DNA of 15,215 nucleotides from DASXRU01 sp036506395 (GTDB lineage Bacteria; Acidobacteriota; Blastocatellia; Pyrinomonadales; Pyrinomonadaceae): contig DASXRU010000243.1 of the NCBI GenBank assembly GCA_036506395.1, positions 1-15,215 on the forward strand. The letters run 5' to 3'. The position numbers and the translations under genes are program-made. The notes under the pieces are model-generated. The model did not search any database. It was not told the DNA's origin and was given only the letters and a program-made list of their open reading frames with translations. Each line of letters starts with the position of its first letter. Position 1 is the stretch's first letter. This document shows, piece after piece, positions 6,960-13,200 of the stretch.

Positions 6960-7822
6960 GTAGCGAAGCTGACAACAGCGGCGTTGACGCCACCAAAGAA
7001 AAATCCGTGGTGACGGAAGCAGCGCGATCCGCCCGCAGCCAGCAACAGTCGATCGCGAACGGCGAGTACCCGCTGCGGACGATCAAATGCACGATTCGTT
7101 TCGGAGGCCTGGTCGCTGTCAACGAACTCGACATGAACGTTCGTAAGGGCGAAATCTACGGTTTGATTGGACCGAACGGCGCCGGCAAGACCACGATCTT
7201 CAATTTACTGACCGGAGTTTACGAGCCTACCTCCGGCGAGATTTATTTTGAAGGCAAGCGCATTGATGGCTTGCGCTCCTATGAAATTGCCCGCCGCGGC
7301 GTCTCCCGGACCTTTCAAAACATAAGGCTTTTTCCCGGTATGTCGGTGCTGGAAAATGTGATGACCGCATGTCATATCCACGCGCGGCAGAATCTGCTTG
7401 ATGCGGTTTTGCGGCTGCCGCGATTTGAACGCGACGAGCAGGACCACAGAGATTTTGCGCTCGAACTGCTCGAGATCTTTGGCCTGGCGGGGAGCAAAGA
7501 CGAAGGCGGCACGAGTTTGCCATACGGCAACCAGCGAAGACTGGAGATCGTGCGGGCCCTGGCGACTCGCCCGAAGCTTTTGCTGCTGGATGAACCAGCG
7601 GCGGGACTTAATCCGTCAGAGCAGGAAGACTTGATGAATTTGATCAAGCAGATACGCGACCGCTTCGGCCTGACGATCCTGCTGGTCGAACACAACATGA
7701 AGGTGGTGATGGGCGTCTGTGAACGCATCCAGGTGGTGGACTATGGCAAGTCGATCGCGCTCGGCGTGCCGGATGAGATCAAGAACGATCCGAAGGTGAT
7801 TGAGGCGTATCTGGGAGATTAG
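6956..7822 (+). CDS. livG: Liv-type ABC transporter ATP-binding protein LivG
   Basis: A 288-residue cytoplasmic ATPase that powers the Liv importer together with LivF. Walker A is GPNGAGKT (72-79), the Q-loop region is SRTFQNIRLF (117-126), the signature is LPYGNQRR (188-195, a LivG-type variant of LSGGQ), Walker B is LLLLDEP (208-214), and the switch histidine is His246 in VEHNMK. The C-terminal PDEIKNDPKVIEAYLGD is the small conserved tail of branched-chain amino acid ATPases. About 40 residues before RTIKCTIRFGG (41-51) are an unusual polar, low-complexity N-terminal extension; no Met lies between residues 1 and 60 to offer a shorter start. The ATG overlaps the livM stop by 4 nt. Confidence 0.95.
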   Translation: MSSEADNSGVDATKEKSVVTEAARSARSQQQSIANGEYPLRTIKCTIRFGGLVAVNELDMNVRKGEIYGLIGPNGAGKTTIFNLLTGVYEPTSGEIYFEGKRIDGLRSYEIARRGVSRTFQNIRLFPGMSVLENVMTACHIHARQNLLDAVLRLPRFERDEQDHRDFALELLEIFGLAGSKDEGGTSLPYGNQRRLEIVRALATRPKLLLLDEPAAGLNPSEQEDLMNLIKQIRDRFGLTILLVEHNMKVVMGVCERIQVVDYGKSIALGVPDEIKNDPKVIEAYLGD

Positions 7823-7833
7823 AGCTTTGTTCA

Positions 7834-7931
7834 TGGAGTGCGCCGGCAGAGCGGAGCGGCGACGGCGCTTTGGTTGAACCCATGATCGCTCATCCAAAGC
7901 GGTGTCGCGCTTCGCTTGCCACCGCACTCCA
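7834..7931. repeat. GC-rich inverted repeat between livG and livF
   Basis: The left arm 7834-7873 (starting TGGAGTGCG, ending GCTTTGG) and right arm 7894-7931 (its imperfect complement) are 38-40 nt long with a few mismatches, around a 20-nt loop. They are well matched at both ends. A GTTCA word lies directly before the left arm (7829-7833) and again at 7935-7939, three bases after the right arm. This might be a target duplication or chance. The element accounts for most of the 131-nt gap inside the operon. Confidence 0.8.
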
Positions 7932-7953
7932 AAAGTTCAACAGTTCAGTTGTT

Positions 7954-8658
7954 ATGTTATCGATAGAAAACATCTCAGTAAACTACGGCGCGATCGAAGC
8001 ATTGCGCGGGGTCTCGATCCGCGTGGATAAAGGCGAGGTCGTCACCCTTATCGGCGCCAATGGCGCCGGCAAGACAACGACGCTTCGCACCATCACCGGC
8101 CTGCTCGAACCGCGCCAGGGCCGCATCACCTTTGAAGGCGAGGACATCAGCGGCAAACCGACGCACAAGCTGGTAGCGCGCGGCATCTCTATGTCACCCG
8201 AAGGACGCGGCGTGTTTGCCAATCTCTCCGTGCGCGAGAACTTGCTGATGGGCGCTTATCTGCAAAAGAACCGGGCCGAAATTGCTTCGGGAATGAATCG
8301 AGTCTTTGAAATGTTTCCCCGGCTCAAAGAACGCGAGTCGCAAAAGGCCGGCACCCTCTCCGGCGGCGAGCAGCAGATGCTGGCCATGGGCCGGGCCCTG
8401 ATGTCACGACCGCGATTGCTGTTGCTCGACGAGCCTTCACTGGGTTTGGCCCCCCTGGTGGTGCACACCATCTTTGAAGCAATCGAAGACATTAGAAGCA
8501 AAGGCACTACGATCCTGCTGGTCGAGCAAAACGCGCACGCTGCGCTGGGCCATTCCGATCGCGCCTACGTGCTGGAGACGGGCAACATTGTGATGGAAGG
8601 CCCCTCGAAGGATCTCGCCAACGATCCGCGTATCAAAGAAGCTTACCTGGGCGAGTGA
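7954..8658 (+). CDS. livF: Liv-type ABC transporter ATP-binding protein LivF
   Basis: A 234-residue cytoplasmic ATPase, partner of LivG. Walker A is GANGAGKT (34-41), the signature LSGGEQQ (135-141), and Walker B LLLLDEP (155-161) followed by SLGLAP. As is usual for LivF, the position of the switch histidine reads VEQNAH, with Asn in place of His. The chosen start (ATG 7954, MLSIENISVNYG) matches the family's normal length. An in-frame ATG at 7870 would add 28 residues encoded by the inverted repeat and is rejected. No strong Shine-Dalgarno is seen before 7954. It closes the operon; a decayed copy of its 3' end follows about 70 nt downstream. Confidence 0.94.
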   Translation: MLSIENISVNYGAIEALRGVSIRVDKGEVVTLIGANGAGKTTTLRTITGLLEPRQGRITFEGEDISGKPTHKLVARGISMSPEGRGVFANLSVRENLLMGAYLQKNRAEIASGMNRVFEMFPRLKERESQKAGTLSGGEQQMLAMGRALMSRPRLLLLDEPSLGLAPLVVHTIFEAIEDIRSKGTTILLVEQNAHAALGHSDRAYVLETGNIVMEGPSKDLANDPRIKEAYLGE

Positions 8659-8728
8659 AGCCCAAAGAGAAACCACTCGCGAGCTAACTTATTCGCGGTT
8701 TCCAGAAGGGTCTAATGATGAAAGCAAA

Positions 8729-8884
8729 CCGTCGCTGGTGGTGCAAGGTCACCAGCGGGTTCATGCAGCACTGACGGGCCACATTGTGATGGAAGGATCT
8801 TCAACGGAACTCGCCAACGATCCGAGCAGCAAAGAAGCTTACCTGGGTGAGGTTCTGAGAATGTCACGCTCCTGCTCAATCTAA
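8729..8884 (+). pseudogene. Decayed fragment of a livF-like 3' end
   Basis: The frame ending at TAA 8882-8884 contains VHAALTGHIVMEGSS, then TELANDPSSKEAYLGE. This is clearly related to the last part of LivF (AHAALGHSDRAYVLETGN, then IVMEGPSKDLANDPRIKEAYLGE), with the piece between HAAL and TG deleted. Nucleotide identity is also high: AAAGAAGCTTACCTGGG is shared exactly. No ATG, Walker motifs or signature precede it, and a short extension (VLRMSRSCSI) replaces the stop found in livF. It looks like a remnant of a tandem duplication or of a second livF copy. Confidence 0.7.
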
Positions 8885-8889
8885 CCTGA

Positions 8890-9384
8890 TCAACCTACGC
8901 AGTTTTGCGCAGGCTGGCAGACCGAGCGGCAGCACCCTGAACAGCATTGTCCATTGGTCAAACAGTCCTTTCCATCGACCAAACAGCTTTGTGCCTGGGC
9001 TGCCGGCGGCGCCGTGACGGAGATAATTGCCGGGAGGAGCAACGCCGAGATGCCAATGCGGCGTACCAGGTCTCGCCGGGAAAGGCCTGGCCTCCCGCTC
9101 GATACCGTTCCTGGCTCTTGCAGTAGATGGAACTTATCAAGCTGCTGCAAAGCCAGCCAGACGACTTCGTCCCTTACCGCTGTCTTCAGCTCTTTTTCCA
9201 GCAGGCGTGCCATATCCGTGACTGCGAATTTTCCATCGCAGCGCTTCCAGACAGAAGCCGCAGTGGGGTTAAGGCAATGCGCCTTGTGCCGCTGGAGGTC
9301 GTAAACGAGCACTTCATCCTCAAGCTCTTTGACTACTAGTGCATCCGTCCGGGCCAAAGGTAGGAGTTCCTTCGCGTTGCTCAT
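8890..9384 (-). CDS. PqqD-like domain / Tat-like signal / cysteine-rich knottin-like peptide fusion
   Basis: The 164-residue product has three parts. Residues about 10-90 resemble the PqqD fold, the RiPP recognition element that in PQQ synthesis binds the precursor leader and presents it to a radical SAM enzyme; LNPTAASVWKRCDG (38-51) is the family hallmark. Residues 101-131 form an internal export signal: SRRDLVRR matches the twin-arginine motif, a hydrophobic stretch (110-124) follows, and AQA (129-131) suits a signal-peptidase site. Residues 132-164 carry eight cysteines (134, 141, 147, 148, 151, 152, 156, 162) spaced C-x6-C-x5-CC-x2-CC-x3-C-x5-C, like cystine-knot peptides. GGGGGA lies a few nt before the ATG. 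The reading is a cytoplasmic recognition domain fused to its own exported small disulfide-rich peptide. No radical SAM, protease or dedicated exporter gene is in the window. Alternatively the hydrophobic part may be a plain membrane anchor. Confidence 0.8.
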   Translation of the reverse strand: MSNAKELLPLARTDALVVKELEDEVLVYDLQRHKAHCLNPTAASVWKRCDGKFAVTDMARLLEKELKTAVRDEVVWLALQQLDKFHLLQEPGTVSSGRPGLSRRDLVRRIGISALLLPAIISVTAPPAAQAQSCLVDGKDCLTNGQCCSGCCRSVCQPAQNCVG

Positions 9385-9590
9385 GCTGTCCCCCAGGGGT
9401 ATCTAAGATATCGCAGGACGAGATCAGTCTTGTGGAATGCTTTTACTGCCCTGGCTTTTCAGCCCAGGGTCTTGAACCTTAGAAGCATTTGAAACCAGCG
9501 GAAGATACGGCAAATCCGGTGACGGGTCAACGATTACACTTCAGCGGGTACTGATGCAGTTTGAAGATGTATTGATGCTGCGTGGGCTCC

Positions 9591-9774
9591 AGCCGTCTTC
9601 AGACGGCTTTCCCAAAGGGTTACTAAACCAGCGCTTGAATTAGAGCTTTTTATTGCGGCTAAAGCCTCAGAGATAAGCCTGTTAAAACGGGCTTTTCGAA
9701 CTTCGAGTGCCTGCTGACCCGGGCGTAAAACGCCCGGTCTAGTAACCCTGCGGGAAAGCCGCCTGAACGCGGCT
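9591..9774. repeat. Composite inverted repeat with nested hairpins
   Basis: Outer arms 9591-9624 and 9741-9774 (34 nt) are reverse complements with five mismatches; the block GGCTTTCCC..AGGGTTACT is conserved. Each arm holds its own small hairpin (9591-9598 with 9601-9608; 9757-9762 with 9769-9774). Inside lie two more: 9676-9683 with 9686-9693, followed by TTTT, and 9719-9726 with 9730-9737. The mismatches between the outer arms tend to keep or restore the internal hairpins, as expected for a dispersed palindromic repeat family rather than a single terminator. Confidence 0.75.
9754..9774 (-). terminator. Possible weak terminator of argH
   Basis: Reading the minus strand just past the argH stop, a perfect 6-bp stem (9769-9774 with 9757-9762, six-base loop) is followed by only TTT. 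The T-tract is short and the hairpin is also part of a repeat arm, so termination here is plausible but unproven. Confidence 0.3.
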
Positions 9775-9781
9775 AAAAATC

Positions 9782-11173
9782 TTACAAACTCCGGAGGGAA
9801 GCCCGGGCCGCTGCCAGCGCCTTCGCGACCCGGTCAGGAGATGTGCCGCCGATTTGTGCTTTAGTCGCCAGCGTCTGTTCGAGCGAGAGGGCTTCGTAAA
9901 CATCCGCCTCGATAAGTGGCGAAAAGGCTTGCATCTCATCCAACGCCAGCTCCTGAATTTCAATGTCCCGTTCGATGGCGCTCAGGACCAGCCGACCTAC
10001 TACGTCGTGCGCCTCACGAAAGGGCATACCTTTGCGCACCAGGTAGTCGGCGAGTTCGGTCGCATTCATGTATCCGCGTGTGGCTGCCAGGCGGGCGCTC
10101 TCTTCGCGCACGCGAATGTTGCGCAGGACAGTTGCGGTTACCTCGAGCGAAGCGTTGACGGTGTCGGCAGTATCGAAGACAGCTTCTTTGTCTTCCTGCA
10201 TATCTTTGTTGTAGGCCAGCGGCAAACCTTTCAACGTCGCGAGCAGTGCCGCCAAATGACCGAAGACGCGGCCGGCTTTGCCACGCACGAGCTCCATAGA
10301 ATCCGGATTCTTTTTCTGTGGCATCAGACTGGAGCCGGTTGCCACTGCGTCACTGAGCTCAAAGAAGCCAAACTCCGCCGTCGCATAGATGATGATGTCT
10401 TCGGCAAGGCGCGAGAGATGGACCATGACCAGCGAGGCTGCGCTCAAAAAGTCGATACAGAAGTCCCGGTCGCTGACTGCGTCCAGACTGTTGCGTGACA
10501 CTGATTCGAAGTCCAACTCTCGCGCCACCGCTTCTCGATCAATCTGGTATGAAGTTCCCGCCAGGGCGGCGGCGCCAAGTGGCAGCACGTTCGCTCGCCG
10601 GCGCGTGTCCGCCATGCGCTCGTGATCGCGGGCCAGCATTTCGAAATAAGCGAGACACCAATGAGCGAAGAGTACCGGTTGGGCGCGCTGCAAATGGGTG
10701 TAGCCGGGAAGCACCGCTGCGCGATTATTTTCGGCCAGATCAAGCAAAGCCATCTGCGTGGTCTTGATGACCGAGCTTATGTGATCGATTTCATCACGCA
10801 GCCAGATTCGCAGATCGGTGGCCACCTGATCGTTGCGGCTGCGGCCCGTGTGCAACTTGCGGCCCGTTTCGCCAATCATCTGCACCAGTCTGGCCTCGAC
10901 GAATGAATGAATATCTTCGGATGGCAGCTCGGCGAAATAGCCCGGATCAGTCTGGCCACGTTCAAGAATAGTTTGCAACGCAGAATTGATCTTGCCGGCT
11001 TCGTCCCTGGTTAACACGCCGGCGCCGACCAGCGCGTTGGCGTGCGCGATACTGGCGCGCACATCCGCCGCCAACAGTCTGCGATCAAAGCCGAAGGATT
11101 GGTTGAACTCAGCAAAGCCGGGATCAGCCTTGCCGCTAAAACGTCCACCCCATAGGTTCTTCGTCTTGGTCAT
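9782..11173 (-). CDS. argH: Argininosuccinate lyase
   Basis: A 463-residue cytosolic enzyme that cleaves argininosuccinate to arginine and fumarate, the last step of arginine synthesis. It belongs to the fumarase/aspartase superfamily and would be a homotetramer. Motifs: HTGRSRNDQ (108-116), GYTHLQRAQP (157-166) with Thr159-His160 as in the catalytic region, and the superfamily signature GSSLMPQKKNPD (280-291) bearing the catalytic serine on the flexible loop. The start was set at ATG 11173 because AGGAG lies 6 nt before it; the TTG one codon upstream (11176) is too close to that site. The gene is transcribed away from argR, with which it shares a 104-nt regulatory region. Length is normal for the family. 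Confidence 0.97.
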   Translation of the reverse strand: MTKTKNLWGGRFSGKADPGFAEFNQSFGFDRRLLAADVRASIAHANALVGAGVLTRDEAGKINSALQTILERGQTDPGYFAELPSEDIHSFVEARLVQMIGETGRKLHTGRSRNDQVATDLRIWLRDEIDHISSVIKTTQMALLDLAENNRAAVLPGYTHLQRAQPVLFAHWCLAYFEMLARDHERMADTRRRANVLPLGAAALAGTSYQIDREAVARELDFESVSRNSLDAVSDRDFCIDFLSAASLVMVHLSRLAEDIIIYATAEFGFFELSDAVATGSSLMPQKKNPDSMELVRGKAGRVFGHLAALLATLKGLPLAYNKDMQEDKEAVFDTADTVNASLEVTATVLRNIRVREESARLAATRGYMNATELADYLVRKGMPFREAHDVVGRLVLSAIERDIEIQELALDEMQAFSPLIEADVYEALSLEQTLATKAQIGGTSPDRVAKALAAARASLRSL

Positions 11174-11207
11174 CAATGCTCCTTGCCTGCTCTAAAACGG
11201 TTGTCGG

Positions 11208-11236
11208 TTGACTATATGCATCCTGGCTGCTATTTT
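11208..11236 (+). promoter_or_regulatory. Candidate argR promoter
   Basis: TTGACT (11208-11213) and TATTTT (11231-11236) are separated by exactly 17 bp upstream of argR. On the other strand TAAAAT (11237-11232) could serve as the -10 of argH, so the two divergent promoters would overlap. This is motif evidence only. Confidence 0.4.
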
Positions 11237-11272
11237 ATGCATCTATGCAGCAATAATGCAAGAAGAGTGCAT
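11216..11272. promoter_or_regulatory. Candidate ArgR operator cluster (five TGCA-centred half-sites)
   Basis: ATGCAT or ATGCA/TGCAT occurs at 11216-11221, 11237-11242, 11245-11249, 11256-11260 and 11268-11272. The TGCA cores start at 11217, 11238, 11246, 11257 and 11268, giving steps of 21, 8, 11 and 11 bp, so most lie on one face of the helix. Two pairs form palindromes: TGCAT-CT-ATGCA and ATGCA-N7-TGCAT. The half-site differs by one base from the TGAAT half-site of known ARG boxes. The cluster overlaps the candidate promoters and runs to within 6 nt of the argR start, fitting autorepression and control of argH. Confidence 0.5.
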
Positions 11273-11277
11273 TAACG

Positions 11278-11691
11278 ATGCGGAAGAACGTAAGACAGCA
11301 AAAAATACTGAGTTTGATTCGGGCCAAGCCTATCGGTACGCAGGAAGAACTGGCAGCCCATCTGGAGCGGGCCGGAGTAGGGGCGACGCAATCCAGCGTG
11401 TCGCGCGATATGGAGGAGCTGGGCATCGTCAAGCATCGGGGACACTATACGCTGCCCCGAGCTAACGGAGCTGCTGCTCGCGGGCTGCTGAGTCTGGACA
11501 TAGCCGGAGAGGTCCTCGTTGTAGCCAGGACCGAACCAGGCCTCGCCTCAGCGGTAGCAGTTGAGATTGACGGCGCCGCCCTTCCGGAAATCGTAGGGAG
11601 CATAGCCGGCGAGGACACCATATTTATCGCCGTAAATGATCGCAAGGGCCAGCGGACTGTGATTAAGAGGATTTGGGAGCTGTTTGTTTAA
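11278..11691 (+). CDS. argR: Arginine repressor ArgR
   Basis: A 137-residue protein of the ArgR/AhrC family, normally a hexamer that binds operator DNA when arginine is bound. The N-terminal winged helix-turn-helix includes TQEELAAHL (21-29) and the recognition helix SSVSRDMEELG (39-49). The C-terminal oligomerisation and arginine-binding domain includes GLASAVAVEID (88-98) and GSIAGEDTIFIA (107-118). Asp113 falls where the family's arginine-binding GDDT motif has an aspartate, while the preceding residue is Glu instead of Asp. It is divergent from argH and upstream of argG. A weak AAGAAGAG lies about 10 nt before the ATG. Confidence 0.94.
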   Translation: MRKNVRQQKILSLIRAKPIGTQEELAAHLERAGVGATQSSVSRDMEELGIVKHRGHYTLPRANGAAARGLLSLDIAGEVLVVARTEPGLASAVAVEIDGAALPEIVGSIAGEDTIFIAVNDRKGQRTVIKRIWELFV

Positions 11692-11724
11692 GAGGGGCCA
11701 GTATGAGTTGTTAGTCGTCAGGAC

Positions 11725-11859
<135 letters not shown>

Positions 11860-11892
11860 ATCTGGCAACTGACCACTGACACACAAAATAGT

Positions 11893-13095
11893 ATGAGCGA
11901 ACAGATCAACAAAATAGTTCTGGCCTATTCGGGTGGGCTGGATACCTCCGTCATGCTTCACTGGCTGAAGCAGCAGTACGCCTGCGAAGTCATTTGCTAC
12001 TGTGCTGACGTGGGCCAGGGTGAAGAGTTGGACGGCCTGGAAGAGAAAGCGCGGGCCACTGGCGCCTCGAAACTCTATGTCGAAGACTTGCGCGAAGAGT
12101 TTGTGCGCGATTACGTCTGGACCGCGGTCAAAGCGAACGCGGTTTATGAAGGCATCTATCTGATGGGGACGTCGCTGGCGCGCCCGGTAATCGCGAAAAA
12201 GCAAATTGAGATAGCCCGCCGGGAGCAAGCGGATGCTGTCGCCCATGGTTCGACAGGCAAGGGAAACGATCAGGTTCGCTTCGAGCTGACGTATTACGCC
12301 CTCCAACCGGATATCAAAGTGATCGCGCCCTGGCGCGAATGGGGATTCAAAGGCCGCAGCGATCTGATCGCCTATGCCAGGCAGCACAACATTCCGGTGA
12401 CGGCCACGCAAGAGAAACCGTATTCGACGGATCGCAATTTGATGCACATCTCGTTCGAGGGCGGAATCCTGGAAGACCCCTGGACCGAGCCGCCGGCAGA
12501 CATTTTTCAACTTACGAGGGCACCGGAGCAGGCGAAATCGGAAGCGGAGTATGTTGAACTGTCATTTGAACGTGGCGAACCGACAGCAATCAATGGCCAA
12601 AAACTTAGTCCGGTGACATTGCTTGAAAGTCTAAACAAGCTGGGAGGCGAGCACGGCATCGGCCGCATCGATCTGGTTGAGAATCGTTTTGTCGGCATGA
12701 AGTCGCGCGGCGTTTATGAAACGCCGGGAGTGACCATCCTGCACGCGGCGCATCGGGCGCTGGAGTCGATCACGCTGGACCGCGAAGTTATGCATCTGCG
12801 CGACTCAATGGGCGTGAAGTTTGCGGAAAGCATCTACTACGGATTCTGGTTCGCGCCTGAATTCGAGCTGATGCGTAATTTGATCGACGACACGCAGCGC
12901 AACGTTACCGGCGATGTTCGTTTGAAACTGTATCGCGGCAACACCATTGTGGTGGGACGTCGCTCGCCGCATTCGCTCTACAGTGAAAAGGTAGCCACGT
13001 TCGAAGCGGACACAGTTTACAACCAGCGCGATGCTGAAGGGTTCATCAAGCTGAACGCGCTGCGCTTGCGCCTGGGGGGCGTGGGAACCATTTAG
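11893..13095 (+). CDS. argG: Argininosuccinate synthase
   Basis: A 400-residue cytosolic enzyme that joins citrulline and aspartate using ATP to give argininosuccinate, the substrate of ArgH. The N-terminal PP-loop AYSGGLDTS (11-19) binds ATP, and GSTGKGNDQVRFE (119-131) is the second family signature. The start at ATG 11893 (MSEQINKIVLAYSGG) gives the normal length. An in-frame ATG at 11767 would add 42 residues translated from the loop and right arm of the inverted repeat and is rejected. No good Shine-Dalgarno precedes 11893. The next gene is separated by a GC-rich palindromic repeat. Confidence 0.97.
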   Translation: MSEQINKIVLAYSGGLDTSVMLHWLKQQYACEVICYCADVGQGEELDGLEEKARATGASKLYVEDLREEFVRDYVWTAVKANAVYEGIYLMGTSLARPVIAKKQIEIARREQADAVAHGSTGKGNDQVRFELTYYALQPDIKVIAPWREWGFKGRSDLIAYARQHNIPVTATQEKPYSTDRNLMHISFEGGILEDPWTEPPADIFQLTRAPEQAKSEAEYVELSFERGEPTAINGQKLSPVTLLESLNKLGGEHGIGRIDLVENRFVGMKSRGVYETPGVTILHAAHRALESITLDREVMHLRDSMGVKFAESIYYGFWFAPEFELMRNLIDDTQRNVTGDVRLKLYRGNTIVVGRRSPHSLYSEKVATFEADTVYNQRDAEGFIKLNALRLRLGGVGTI

Positions 13096-13101
13096 TTAAG
13101 C

Positions 13102-13178
13102 GTGTTTAGAGGCGGGCTACTGCCCGCCAGTTGTAGAGTGCGCGGGATGTTGGCGGGCAGCAGCCCGCCTCTAAACAC
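13102..13178. repeat. GC-rich palindromic repeat (REP-like) after argG
   Basis: Arms 13102-13129 and 13151-13178 (28 nt) are reverse complements with one mismatch, separated by 21 nt. Each arm is itself a hairpin, GGCGGGC..GCCCGCC, so the unit can fold as one long stem or as two small ones, like paired REP units. It begins 7 nt after the argG stop and ends 22 nt before the start of the next gene. It could stabilise or attenuate the transcript; no T-run follows. Confidence 0.85.
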
Positions 13179-13200
13179 TTAGACGGGAGTTACGAAGACC

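Larger units (their letters stand above)
9385..9781. other. Gene-free gap with hairpins and repeats
   Basis: This 397-nt gap lies between the argH stop and the start of the PqqD-fusion gene. I see no supported coding sequence. It contains a perfect 11-bp palindrome with a central base (9400-9410, TATCTAAGATA) just upstream of the PqqD-fusion ATG, a bulged hairpin (9449-9469) and a composite inverted repeat (9591-9774) with nested hairpins. Promoter elements for the PqqD-fusion gene must lie here, but none is convincing. Confidence 0.6.

Noticed and set aside
7870..7953. Upstream in-frame extension of LivF
   Set aside because: It is encoded by an inverted repeat, and the normal LivF N-terminus begins at 7954.
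9676..9697. Hairpin plus TTTT as a plus-strand terminator
   Set aside because: No supported plus-strand gene lies close upstream and the hairpin belongs to a composite repeat, so it is listed under that repeat only.
9854..10498. A 214-codon plus-strand open frame within argH
   Set aside because: It is antisense to argH, whose motifs are complete; there is no independent support.
11174..11176. TTG start for argH
   Set aside because: The AGGAG site is only 3 nt from it but 6 nt from the following ATG, so the ATG is preferred.
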